Origin: Pedobacter xixiisoli
GTDB taxonomy: Bacteria > Bacteroidota > Bacteroidia > Sphingobacteriales > Sphingobacteriaceae
Assembly (NCBI RefSeq): GCF_900215335.1
Contig: NZ_OCMT01000001.1
Location: forward strand, 1,457,959-1,521,958
Length of the DNA: 64,000 nucleotides
Direction: 5' to 3'
A model generated the notes under the pieces. The model was given only the letters and a program-made list of their open reading frames with translations. It did not search any database and had not been told where the DNA came from. Positions 45,094 through 54,295 of this stretch are shown here, piece after piece. Position numbers and translations under genes: made by a program. Numbering within the stretch: the first letter of the stretch is position 1; each line of letters opens with the position of its first letter.

Positions 45094-45185
45094 TAACATC
45101 AGGCTTTAGACTTGCTCAGTTTTCATTTTGGCAATCAATTCCCCAGCCTACATTGGCGTGTTTTTTTTTTATTTCGTTATAATTA

Positions 45186-45707
45186 TTAATCACCAATCAT
45201 AAAATCAACAGCAACACACAAACTGTCTTCAATACTCAACAAATCGGTATCAATAACCAGATCCGCAGCAACAGGAATTTCAAAAACATCGTTCAAGCCC
45301 GTAAGGTTGTAGATTTTATTTGGATGTCCATCTGGAAGCAAAGCCTTTTGATAAAGTCCCTTAGTATCTCTTTTAATCAGCACTTCGATATCACACTTTA
45401 TCCAAACTAGCTTGGCATTACAGCTTAATCCAAGTACCTCTCGCCCTTCTTCATAAGGATTGATGACGGCAATGAATATGAAGTCAAAGTCCTCACGTTG
45501 GGATGCTGCAAAAACTCCCAACCGCCTTACATTTTCTATGCGGTCTGCCTTACTAAACCCCAGATCCTTACATAAAGTTTGCCTATAAACGTCTCCATCA
45601 ATCACCTTCACGCGATAGCCTTTAGCTTGCAGCTCATTAGACAAAGCATTGGCCAGCGTTGTTTTTCCTGCGCCCGAAAGGCCACAAAATTGAAAAATCA
45701 ATCCCAT
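45186..45707 (-). CDS. cysC: Adenylylsulfate kinase-like protein
   Basis: 173 residues. Walker A is CGLSGAGKTTLANAL near 8; then VIDGDVYRQTLCKDLGFSKA near 35, DRIENVRRLGVFAASQ, and VKWIK-type strand KLVWIKCDIEVLIKRDTKGL near 108, matching APS kinase. CysC phosphorylates APS to PAPS using ATP. No sulfate adenylyltransferase (cysD/N) gene is next to it, so it may serve a nucleotide-activation step other than sulfate assimilation, or act with enzymes elsewhere. Confidence 0.85.
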   Translation of the reverse strand: MGLIFQFCGLSGAGKTTLANALSNELQAKGYRVKVIDGDVYRQTLCKDLGFSKADRIENVRRLGVFAASQREDFDFIFIAVINPYEEGREVLGLSCNAKLVWIKCDIEVLIKRDTKGLYQKALLPDGHPNKIYNLTGLNDVFEIPVAADLVIDTDLLSIEDSLCVAVDFMIGD

Positions 45708-45913
45708 AAAAAATAAGTAGCGTTAATAAATTCTTCAAGCCTCTCGATTGCTCAAATACACCGTTTAATAACAATGTAAATTCACCTCTAGAAACCTATA
45801 CTATTATCATCAAAAAAATAATTGTTAATCCATTTATTAGCAAAATGCAGGCAATGCATCCACCAATTTTCAGCAATAAGTAGATAAGTGCGAGAAACAA
45901 AGTTGCAAAACAA

Positions 45914-45935
45914 AAAGACGACAAGTGCCGTCCTT
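45914..45935 (-). terminator. Probable terminator after outer-membrane protein gene
   Basis: On the minus strand AAGGACG pairs with CGTCTTT (7 bp, one G-U) around GCACTTGT and is followed by TTTTTG. It lies 27 bases past the stop of the gene at 45962-46501. Confidence 0.55.
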
Positions 45936-45961
45936 TTATACCATTTAAATTTTCTTATTAC

Positions 45962-46501
45962 CTACAAAGCAAAATTATATCCTACTCTAAACCCAACAAA
46001 TTTAATGCTGTAAGTATCATTATCTGAATGAGAACTATGATATTTCACCCCTACTTCTACTTTATTGATCAAATAGCCTACTCCTGCTGCCCAGCCAAAT
46101 GCGGTTTGGCTATCGCTGGCTTTAATACCTGCAGCACTCTCTCCAGCAATTCTATTGATAGAAAAACCAACCTGTGTATCAAAAATTACTTTACCGAAAA
46201 GATATCTGTAGCCTGTGTACAACGGAATAGCAGAATAGGAACCACTGGCGCCAGCTGGCAAATCCTTAAGACTAAAACGGTTATAACCAGCTTCTAAGGT
46301 GACCTGATGTGGACTGCTTTTACTTCCTATTCCATACATCCCTTTTAAGCTACCACCGAAACCGGTATTGGCTATTTTGTTTAATTTTTCAGTTGGAATA
46401 GCTGCTCTGGCACCAATCTGAATACCATTTGTTCCTTTTTGGGCATTAGCCATAGAGAAGGTAAAAACTGAGACTGTGAAAAGTAAGATTTTCTTGATCA
46501 T
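45962..46501 (-). CDS. Small outer-membrane beta-barrel protein
   Basis: 179 residues with a signal peptide (KILLFTVSVFTFSMANAQ). It shows alternating strands typical of an OmpX/OmpW-like 8-strand barrel (IQIGARAAIP, VTLEAGYNRFSL, AIPLYTGYRYLFG, FGWAAGVGYLINK) and ends in an aromatic/hydrophobic residue set, FRVGYNFAL. It starts 9 bases after the MscS gene, so the two are co-transcribed and may both respond to envelope stress. Confidence 0.82.
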   Translation of the reverse strand: MIKKILLFTVSVFTFSMANAQKGTNGIQIGARAAIPTEKLNKIANTGFGGSLKGMYGIGSKSSPHQVTLEAGYNRFSLKDLPAGASGSYSAIPLYTGYRYLFGKVIFDTQVGFSINRIAGESAAGIKASDSQTAFGWAAGVGYLINKVEVGVKYHSSHSDNDTYSIKFVGFRVGYNFAL

Positions 46502-46510
46502 ATTGCGTTA

Positions 46511-48991
46511 TTATTTATTTTTTTCGCCTCTACGTTTATCATTGGTATCGCTGTGGATGAATACCTCTTGCTTAGGATAAGGCACTTTAATGTCATTTTC
46601 AATAAACAGCTGATTGATGGCCATAATCACATCGTTCTTGATCTCCAACACCGGTTTAGGCTGTTTAGTCCAATAAAGCACATGCAGTTCTAAGGCCTCT
46701 GCTGTAATATCCTGAAAGTACACATTAGGTTCCGGATGTTTCAAAATCCGTTCATCGGTGTTCAGCACTTTAAGTATCCCTTCCTTAATTAGTTGAAGAT
46801 TGGCATTGTGCATAATGTTAATGACAATAGAAGAACGACGCCTACCATTGCCGCTAGACCAATTTACTAGATGCGAATTTAGCAAATCGCCATTGGGCAT
46901 TACAATTTCTGCACCTTCAAAAGTTGTGATTACACTGCTTCTAAAACCGATTGATTTTACAATTCCGCTTTTACCTGCCACTTCCACTTCATCATCTAGG
47001 TTTACTGGCTTTTCAAATGCGATAACCAGTCCACTCACTAAATTATTAACCAAGGATTGTAGACCAAATCCAATACCTACACCTAACGCTCCCAATACAA
47101 TGGCTATTTTATCTATCGGGATGCCGACTGCCGCAAATGCCAGGAATAAACCTAAAATGATAATCGTAATGCGAATGAGCAATACCCAACTTCCTATTCC
47201 TCTTTTACCCTCCTGCTGTTTGGAAAACGTACGCTTATCCAATGCGAAAAAAGAAACCACCTTGGATACAATAACTGCGGTGGTAACCACAAAAAAGAAA
47301 AGGATTAAGTTGCTGATGCTAAAAGTATAACTTCCAATTGCCCGTTGGTCAAAAAAGAAATCTCTAACTGGCTCTACCAAAAAAGCGTAAGCGGGAAAAT
47401 TGCGACCAAACAAGATGATCCAACCAATGGCTAGCAGTAAATAAAGTAATGCGGGTGCTCTTTGCCCCACACGATCAAAATTCATAAAGAAAAGGCTCTT
47501 ATCTTGACTAGCGTAAAGATCAAAAGCCAATTGCAAGCCTTGATTAATTAGTCTCACAGTCCAAAGGAACATGATGGCAATGATGACATTGACATAACCA
47601 GCAACCAATAATGCCTTCGAAAGATTGTAGCTTCCAAAAACGTTAAAAACTAAGGATGAAATCTCTAACAAGATCATCAGCCCTATGGCGTACAGAATTA
47701 GTTTTTCACGAAGTTCATCACGCTTATCTTTTTTAAAAATTACCGTACCTACTGCTATCCCAGCTGTTGATAGCAGGAACATATACCATCTTTCTACTCC
47801 CGAAGCCTGAAGTATTAAATTATCTAACGAAGACAGTACAAATAACGAGAGCATTGCCAACCATGCAAACATCCAAAATTTAGAAATATAGCCCCTCATT
47901 AAAATTGTAAGCGCAGCAGCAGCAACCAACCAAAAGATCAAACTAAAGATAAATGGAGGTGCGCTAAAAAGGAACTGAGCTAAATTTGTTATCATAAAAA
48001 AAGCGGATATCAACGGATACTTTAAAATTAGATGCTCCTCTTTGATCTCTTTTTCTTCAATTTCTTTGTTGTAAGTTTTCTTTAATGAAAAGATGAAGGC
48101 ATAACACACACCCAACAAAACCAAGATGGTTAATACGATGCCTAAATTACTGCTGCTGTAGAATTGAAGGTTTAGTTTAGCTTTTTCTATGGAGTAATTG
48201 ATGATGTGACTAAACGGAGCCATATGTTCTGTTGACATCCAAATGAACGCAAATTCCTTTTTAAAAAAATGTTTGGACATTTCTCGTTGATACAATGCAA
48301 TTTCATCCAGGTTATTTTCTAAACTGTAAGCCTGCAGATTGGCCTGTGTTTGTAAGGCTTGTGTCTGCAATATAGATTGATCTAAAACACTGTCAATTGG
48401 CGCCACTTCTTTTGAAAGGGCAGACAAAGCCTGCATATACTTCGATAGCTTTACCGAGTCTTCTGGAAAAGCTAAAAGTTCTCTCACATTGGCAAGAGAA
48501 TCCATCTGGTATTTGAAAACCGACAGCTGCTTTTTATAACTATCTAGCTTATTCTTTTGAAGGGTACACTTGTTCAATAGTACTTTTAGTATCTTCTCTG
48601 TGGTTACTAAGTTCCTGTAGGTTTGTGTATGATCTTTATGACTAAACAATCCATCACTTACTAGCGTAACATGTGCTGCTATCAACGATAATTCATTTTT
48701 TGCAGTTAGCGTATCTAAGCCTGTTCTAAGATAGAGTTTTGCTTTTTGCAGATGTTTCTTAATTTCTACAATGGTGGCTTCTTGGATTTGCTCCGCCCTA
48801 TCTTCCTGCAAATCTGCTGCACTAGTTATTGCCGACTGCTTTGCAAAATCCTGCATTCTGGCTACAAAACCTTTCGCAATTAATTTAGTGGTGTCTTTTT
48901 TAGAGGTTTTATTAGACTGGGCATTAACAATGTGGCTAAAGCAAATTAGCAAAGTTAATAAGCATAATATACGGAATAGCTTTAATCGCAT
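46511..48991 (-). CDS. MscS/MscK-like mechanosensitive channel
   Basis: 826 residues. A signal-like N-terminus (LFRILCLLTLLICFSHIVNA) is followed by a helical periplasmic region up to about 250, then about nine or ten membrane segments (LGIVLTILVLLGVCYAFIFS onward). The MscS pore helix and following domain are near 640-700 (ALGVGIGFGLQSLVNNLVSG, then GLVIAFEKPVNLDDEVEVAG and EIVMPNGDLLNSHLVNW). The Gly/Ala-rich TM3 and the NGDLLNS motif are diagnostic. It opens under membrane tension to release solutes. Confidence 0.94.
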   Translation of the reverse strand: MRLKLFRILCLLTLLICFSHIVNAQSNKTSKKDTTKLIAKGFVARMQDFAKQSAITSAADLQEDRAEQIQEATIVEIKKHLQKAKLYLRTGLDTLTAKNELSLIAAHVTLVSDGLFSHKDHTQTYRNLVTTEKILKVLLNKCTLQKNKLDSYKKQLSVFKYQMDSLANVRELLAFPEDSVKLSKYMQALSALSKEVAPIDSVLDQSILQTQALQTQANLQAYSLENNLDEIALYQREMSKHFFKKEFAFIWMSTEHMAPFSHIINYSIEKAKLNLQFYSSSNLGIVLTILVLLGVCYAFIFSLKKTYNKEIEEKEIKEEHLILKYPLISAFFMITNLAQFLFSAPPFIFSLIFWLVAAAALTILMRGYISKFWMFAWLAMLSLFVLSSLDNLILQASGVERWYMFLLSTAGIAVGTVIFKKDKRDELREKLILYAIGLMILLEISSLVFNVFGSYNLSKALLVAGYVNVIIAIMFLWTVRLINQGLQLAFDLYASQDKSLFFMNFDRVGQRAPALLYLLLAIGWIILFGRNFPAYAFLVEPVRDFFFDQRAIGSYTFSISNLILFFFVVTTAVIVSKVVSFFALDKRTFSKQQEGKRGIGSWVLLIRITIIILGLFLAFAAVGIPIDKIAIVLGALGVGIGFGLQSLVNNLVSGLVIAFEKPVNLDDEVEVAGKSGIVKSIGFRSSVITTFEGAEIVMPNGDLLNSHLVNWSSGNGRRRSSIVINIMHNANLQLIKEGILKVLNTDERILKHPEPNVYFQDITAEALELHVLYWTKQPKPVLEIKNDVIMAINQLFIENDIKVPYPKQEVFIHSDTNDKRRGEKNK

Positions 48992-49116
48992 GTCGTACTG
49001 TAAGATAGCAGAAATCGTTAACCTAAATTTAATGAGTTGAAAGTAAATAAATATTCTTGAAAAGTGTAATTATTCGTTCCGAAAAGCTAATTTTATAGTA
49101 TTAAAATAACAAGCTC

Positions 49117-49965
49117 ATGAACAGAACTCTCCTGTTAATTCTGGCAACGCTTTTCTCTATCAATGCTTTTGCCCAAAACCCAACCAACGAAAAAGTTGAT
49201 GTCATCCTCAAACTAAATGGAGATGAAATGAAGGGAAAAATCACCAAAATCAACGACACAGAACTTACCTTTATCTACAGTGGCGAAACACTGGAATACA
49301 CGATAAAGAAATCAGACATTTTAAAAATTATCCACTCAAGCGGAAGAGTAGAAACCATTAACCAGCCTCCCTTACCTTCTGATGTGCGCAAGAGCGATCA
49401 GGTAGTGATGAAGGGATCTCCAGCCGATCACCACAATAAAATTGCCATTCTTCCTTTTCATTTCCTGATCGAAAACCAACCTGGTGCAGATGAGATAGGT
49501 ATGAGTGCTCAACAAGATGCCTATGGTTTTTTATCGCAACACTCTGCCGGCTACACGCTTTTAGATCCGAGGACTACCAATGCACTATTGGCTAAAGCGG
49601 GTGTAACCAAAGATAATATTACTGGTTTTACGATGAATGAGCTTTGTAATATCTTAGGGACAGAATATATCATAGATGGAACTGTAAAACAGAACAAAGC
49701 TTCTTAAAGCAGTTATACCAGCGACAATTCGAACACGAATGTAAAGAGAAATGGGAATGATAAGGTCACTAAGGTGAACACTTATGGTTCTACCTTTTCT
49801 AATGCGGAACAACGTTATGATGTTTCGGTAAGCCTGAGCATTTATACAGACACCAATGCGAGCATCTATAACCAAAGCCATAAAGCCTTTTTCTCAAATA
49901 CGGATGGTAGCTATAATAGTCCACTCCAATATCTACTGAAACGTTCTCCTTTATATCGTAAATAA
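49117..49965 (+). pseudogene. CsgG/FlgO-like secreted protein split by an in-frame stop
   Basis: The first part (49117-49707, 196 residues) has a signal peptide (LLLILATLFSINAFAQ), an N-terminal beta segment (DVILKLNGDEMKGKITKI) and a CsgG/FlgO-like domain (KIAILPFHFLIENQPGADEI, then LLDPRTTNALLAKAG, ILGTEYIIDGTVKQNK). TAA at 49705 follows KAS, and the same frame is then open to 49965, encoding SSYTSDNSNTN... and RYDVSVSLSIYTDTNASIYN, which continues a CsgG-like fold. The simplest reading is one nonsense change in a 282-residue gene. A sequencing error or functional shortening are alternatives. Confidence 0.75.
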
Positions 49966-49992
49966 ATTAAAATTCATATTAAGGCCAATTTC

Positions 49993-50664
49993 ATGAAAAA
50001 AAAATTACTTGTAGCACTAATTTTATGTAGTTCTTCCGTTTTTGCGCAAAAAAGCGCAGTACTACAAGCTTTTAAAAAATATAACGTTAGCGAAGATGTA
50101 CTCAACACTAACTTTAAAGCTAATCTAGAGAAATATGCTCATGAAGTTCAACGCACAGTTACGTTAAACGAAAAAGACAAGGTCTACATTTCCAACTTTA
50201 ATCCAAATGAACCAGACTCCTTAAAATGTACTCTTGTGTCTGTAAATGGAAAATCACCCTCTAAAGGTGAACAAAAGGCTTTTGTTAAAGAGCATGACAT
50301 GAAGTTAGATTTTAAGATTGATGAAAACACTTTAAAGATAACTAAAGATGACGGTACCATGCTAGAGGTTTCTTACCAATATGACCCCGCATCATTAGAT
50401 AAAGACCATCAATTTTTGAAGGATTGTCTTTATACACTACATATTGATGCCAAGACTGCAAGATTGGAAAAGCTAACTGAAATCAATGTAAAAGATTTGA
50501 AAATCAAGATACTGAAAGTAACAAAAATGGCAACAGTAATCAACTTCAAGTACATTGAAAAGGACAAAATTTATGTACCTACAGATAGTGCTATAGAGAT
50601 TATAATTAGAATGCTAGGTAATGAATTACCAATGCTTACTTCTGAAAAGTACACTATAAAATAA
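49993..50664 (+). CDS. Secreted protein of unknown function
   Basis: 223 residues with a signal peptide (KLLVALILCSSSVFAQ). The mature part is lysine-rich with a mixed alpha/beta character (KDKVYISNFNPNEPDSLKCT, LEVSYQYDPASLDKD). I recognise no domain. It follows the split CsgG-like gene by 27 bases and is closed by a terminator, so the two were probably one unit. Confidence 0.7.
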   Translation: MKKKLLVALILCSSSVFAQKSAVLQAFKKYNVSEDVLNTNFKANLEKYAHEVQRTVTLNEKDKVYISNFNPNEPDSLKCTLVSVNGKSPSKGEQKAFVKEHDMKLDFKIDENTLKITKDDGTMLEVSYQYDPASLDKDHQFLKDCLYTLHIDAKTARLEKLTEINVKDLKIKILKVTKMATVINFKYIEKDKIYVPTDSAIEIIIRMLGNELPMLTSEKYTIK

Positions 50665-50681
50665 TTAAGAAAATAAATAGA

Positions 50682-50711
50682 GCCATTATGAGAAATTGTA
50701 ATGGCCTTTTT
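50682..50711 (+). terminator. Intrinsic terminator after 49993-50664
   Basis: GCCATTA (50682-50688) pairs with TAATGGC (50699-50705), followed by CTTTTTATT. A perfect 7-bp stem with a 10-base loop. Confidence 0.78.
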
Positions 50712-50985
50712 ATTGCATCAGCATTTCTAGCAAATGCTCATCTCTTTTAAACTTTATACGTTTTCTCAGTTCGCTTTTGGATATGCTATCCATCTTAACT
50801 ACTTCTACAATCAAGCAAGTTAAATACTTGAAAAATTTCTTCTCGATAGTGATGATTTCGTCAATACTTTTTTCTGAAAAAGAGTTCAGTAAATTGGCTC
50901 TAACTACCTTTTTACGATAGCCAAAAACGTAATAAATCAGCAAGTAGCATAAATCTGCAAAAAGATACAAAACGCCTAATGGCAT
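50710..50985 (-). pseudogene. Truncated lipid A acyltransferase (LpxL/HtrB-like), N-terminal fragment
   Basis: 91 residues that match the N-terminus of Bacteroidota LpxL/HtrB proteins: PLGVLYLFADLCYLLIYYVF, then GYRKKVVRANLLNSFSEKS and EIITIEKKFFKYLTCLIVEV. Full proteins have about 290 residues with an HxxxxD active site, absent here. The frame is open upstream of the ATG with family-like sequence (FSLRLLSQ), so the original start was further up (to about 51060). The stop falls in the terminator of the opposite gene. Likely a remnant of a duplicated copy. Confidence 0.72.
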
Positions 50986-51352
50986 TTGAGATAATAGCCT
51001 TAAGCTAAAAACTCCAAAATGAGCAATTTTGGCGCAAAAACAGCTTACTGTAGTTAAAATAAAATCATTAAAATATTATTTTTCGAACTTATCTGGCAAC
51101 TAAAACTGCATCAAAATAAAGGCTACAAAAAACAAGTGCAGCCTTTACTTTGATACTTTATTAATCGACACGTTAGTCTTCATATCAATTAATTGATTTT
51201 AAGCGTATTAAACAAAAAAAATTACCTTCTACAAGAATATAGATTACATGCAATTGCGGTACTCGCCTTGGTAATAGCATGTGCTAGCTACTTTCATCGA
51301 AATCTATAATTTCTTACGCTAAGATGTAAAATTGAATAACCAATAACTTCAC

Positions 51353-51370
51353 ATTATTATTATTATTATT
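51353..51370. repeat. (ATT)6 microsatellite in a gene-poor stretch
   Basis: Six ATT units. The surrounding gap 50986-51439 is AT-rich and holds only the upstream remnant of the acyltransferase fragment and a weak 7-bp hairpin (AAAGGCT/AGCCTTT at 51118-51146) that could be a terminator. No gene is seen. Confidence 0.6.
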
Positions 51371-51439
51371 TTACGCCACGAATCTTTCCTAGAAAAACAA
51401 AAAAATATTATATATATAGCAGAAGCATAGATTATAAAG

Positions 51440-52705
51440 ATGATACAAAAATTATCGAGTAACCATTTAACAAAACTTTGGAGCAGCTACAGTAATTTTA
51501 TCGAAAATAGGACCTATTCAGAAAAGACAAACCGGAGCCAATCGGAGATTTGGAAGGACAGGGTTTTCACCCAAATTGTAAAGTTTGCTTTTCCTACAGC
51601 TGTGTTTCCCCTTACAGTATCGATCATTATAGAATATTTCGACTACAACTATTTAACAGCTATCGTTGACCTTGTCGCTTTTCTATCTGTAGTATTAGTG
51701 GTAATCAGTAAAAAAACAACTATCCAATCTAAGAAGTATTTTGGAATAGCCATTATGATCATCTTTTCCCTAGTAAAGATTATTACGTTGCACTCGCTTC
51801 TACTCGGAACAATCTATTTACTATTATCAAGTGTAATCACCACCTTGCTACTAAATAAAAAAGCTGCCTATCTGTCTGTAGCACTGAATGCTACCATATG
51901 CATTTGCTTTACTATCGCACAGATGAAGGGTTTTCCAATGCACAAACTCAATATATACAATAGCGATATTTCTATTAGGTGGATACTGTTCACTTTCAAC
52001 ATCATTTTTGTTAATTCGGTAATGGTATCAGTCATTATCTATATTACTGATGGTTTTGAGAAAACGATCGAAAAATCTAAGAGATTATCCGCCAAACTTA
52101 AAATGGAAGTTAAGGAGAAAGTAGAGAGAGAAAAGTTGCTTCAAGAAACTACCACCCATTACAAAAGTCTTTTTTATTTGAATCCATTTCCAATACTCAT
52201 ATACAACCCTTCAAGTCTGCATTTACTCAACATAAATAAAGCTGCAATTAACCAATATAGGTATTCAAAAAAAGAATTTCTTAATATGAAGATAAACAAT
52301 CTAGCAGATTGTACGGAAGTGGAATTTAAAAATCGGTTATCGGAAGACAACGCACATTATATAGGCACACATATAGACAAGACTGGGGAAAAAATAATTG
52401 CCGATATGTACGTAAGTAGCATAAAGCTAGATGGTATTTCGGTACGTTTAGCAATAGTTAGAAACATTACCGCAGAAACAGAATATATTGCGACCATAGC
52501 TAGAAAGAAAAAAAAGATGAGAGAGATTGCGTTTTTACAATCGCATGTAATACGCAAACCATTATCACAAATACTTGGAATTATTGAACTTATAAAAGCA
52601 GGCCCTATAGATCAGAAAGAATTTGAGCAGCTTCTTTCCCATCTCATCAGTTCTACAGAGGAGCTAGATATTGTAGTAACCGACATCATTCATCAGACGA
52701 GATAG
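51440..52705 (+). CDS. Membrane PAS protein with H-box but no ATPase domain
   Basis: 421 residues. About six membrane segments lie between 45 and 205 (FAFPTAVFPLTVSIIIEYF, VDLVAFLSVVLVVISK, FNIIFVNSVMVSVIIYITDG). A coiled-coil follows at about 212-235 (KLKMEVKEKVEREKLLQE), then a PAS domain (FYLNPFPILIYNPSSLHLL, MKINNLADCTEVEFKNRL). The C-terminal helix pair resembles a HisKA H-box (QSHVIRKPLSQILGIIEL, H369), but the protein stops without N, G1 or G2 boxes. It can thus be neither a full kinase nor clearly a broken one; a dimeric phospho-acceptor or sensor role is possible. Confidence 0.78.
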   Translation: MIQKLSSNHLTKLWSSYSNFIENRTYSEKTNRSQSEIWKDRVFTQIVKFAFPTAVFPLTVSIIIEYFDYNYLTAIVDLVAFLSVVLVVISKKTTIQSKKYFGIAIMIIFSLVKIITLHSLLLGTIYLLLSSVITTLLLNKKAAYLSVALNATICICFTIAQMKGFPMHKLNIYNSDISIRWILFTFNIIFVNSVMVSVIIYITDGFEKTIEKSKRLSAKLKMEVKEKVEREKLLQETTTHYKSLFYLNPFPILIYNPSSLHLLNINKAAINQYRYSKKEFLNMKINNLADCTEVEFKNRLSEDNAHYIGTHIDKTGEKIIADMYVSSIKLDGISVRLAIVRNITAETEYIATIARKKKKMREIAFLQSHVIRKPLSQILGIIELIKAGPIDQKEFEQLLSHLISSTEELDIVVTDIIHQTR

Positions 52706-52933
52706 CATTGTGTATTTCGGCTAAAATAGCAACGCTATTTTATTTCAAATTGTCCAATTCTCGTAGTACATTTTACTATTGACTTAATCTTCCATTTTCT
52801 TTGAATGGGAATTAGAACAGTTCAATATAAACGAGCTATTAAGGTCTCCTTTTTCTAAGAAAAAGGAGATAATTAACTACAGAAAATCTGGTGCTCTAAA
52901 AAATGTTCAATATCAAAAGAAAAGGCAATTGAA

Positions 52934-53560
52934 CTATACCTGGCCTTCCAATATTCCCTTAACCAATAATTTCCACTGTGGATAAGACAGACCTAACGAA
53001 GCAGCCCATCCAACCAACAGGTTTCTTATATTATCTACAACTGCTTCGGTATGGATATTGGCCTTTTCATTACGTCCGTGTTCTTCCGCATAAACATTGT
53101 TCACTATACGTTTTACCTGAAAAGTTGAAGTGGCCTTTTCTGTAAGAAAATGTGCAGTATCCATTTTTTTTGACAGTGGATTTGCGGTTGGCCTCGCCCT
53201 TAAAGCGAGCGAGTCCATCCCAGGTGCCGATTTAGCAATAATTACCTCTATCAGTACCCAATCATAACCGCCGCCTAGTATTGTTCCAGGTCCAGGTATA
53301 TCAATTTTTATATAATCACCTTCTCTGGCCAAACGCTCAACTGGATTGCCAAATAAATCTACTAATTGAAATTTAGAGAGACTATTGCCAGCTAGTGAAT
53401 ACCAATTGTTAATATCCAGCAATCTATAGCGAGCTAGTTCAAAAAATTTAATAGCATCTGCTTCGTTATTAAATCTACGTTCCTCAACGACGTCAATCTG
53501 TCTCCCTATTTTCTGTCGGGGAATAAGATCTTGAACTAAATCTACTCCTTTTTTCATCAA
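52934..53560 (-). CDS. Conserved-looking protein of unknown function
   Basis: 208 residues. No signal peptide or membrane segment. Features: a helical start (NNEADAIKFFELARYRLLD), a beta-type central part (DYIKIDIPGPGTILGGGYDW, VLIEVIIAKSAPG) and an amphipathic C-terminus (NLLVGWAASLGLSYPQWKLL). I do not recognise the family. It stands alone between plus-strand sensor genes and a kinase remnant, with no visible operon partner. Confidence 0.6.
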   Translation of the reverse strand: MMKKGVDLVQDLIPRQKIGRQIDVVEERRFNNEADAIKFFELARYRLLDINNWYSLAGNSLSKFQLVDLFGNPVERLAREGDYIKIDIPGPGTILGGGYDWVLIEVIIAKSAPGMDSLALRARPTANPLSKKMDTAHFLTEKATSTFQVKRIVNNVYAEEHGRNEKANIHTEAVVDNIRNLLVGWAASLGLSYPQWKLLVKGILEGQV

Positions 53561-53702
53561 TTTAAAAGTTGTTATACCAATCTATATGGCTACAAATAAA
53601 ATGTATAGTGGTATAAAAAGCTCATTAAAAAACATAATCAGGTATTTTAAAGCTTATAAACAGGTGTTTAGCATCGTAATAAGTATTTTCACAAAAACAT
53701 CA

Positions 53703-54115
53703 GTATTTAGTAGCAATGGCCAACAGATTTGAAATTACCTGCTCTAATTGTTACGGATCGATCTGCAAAGTCACAAAATATACATCATCCATGGTACTAT
53801 TTTAATTTACCGCTTTCATCTCATAAGCGATACAACCTCTTATATGCTTGAAATATCAAGCGTTTGCTGAATTAAGTTGGAAAACTTTGCTGTCTGAAAT
53901 CTATCTTCAATCAAGCCCTTTATCCGGTCGCTACAATCATCTTTTGACACACCAACCAGTTGTATATATGCTTTGATTACGGTAAGGGGCATTTTTAGTT
54001 TATGACTAGCCATGGCGACGGACTTATTTTTTTCATCTATCAACCTACACTACCGAATCTCTTCTTCCTTTTCTATACTAATAACGCAAACCTCCTTCGA
54101 TACATTCATTTTCAT
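53703..54115 (-). pseudogene. Decayed sensor histidine kinase
   Basis: From ATG 54115 the frame encodes a linker ending EKEEEIR, then a TAG stop, then continues in the same frame as CRLIDEKNKSVAMASHKLKM with an H-box (ASHKLKMPLTVIKAYIQLV) to 53840. After a frame change, 53750-53703 encodes QLEQVISNLLAIATKY, the N-box of a histidine-kinase ATPase domain. H-box to N-box is about 92 codons, shorter than the usual 105-115, so a deletion also occurred. At least one nonsense and one frameshift make it non-functional. Confidence 0.78.
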
Positions 54116-54295
54116 CAGTTTTTTCTTTTTTGACATCGATACATCTGTTAGAACAAATACGCGTCAATCGCTATCCATCCATATATCATATACACAGTTT
54201 TAAAATATTTTCAGGTATTATGATCAAACAAAAAGGTATTTAACCCGCAAACTCTATCATCACCGCTGGGTTGTTACTAAACATTAAACGTAACA

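Noticed and set aside
46800..47330. 176-codon plus-strand frame
   Set aside because: Fully antisense to the MscS domain, which has clear family motifs.
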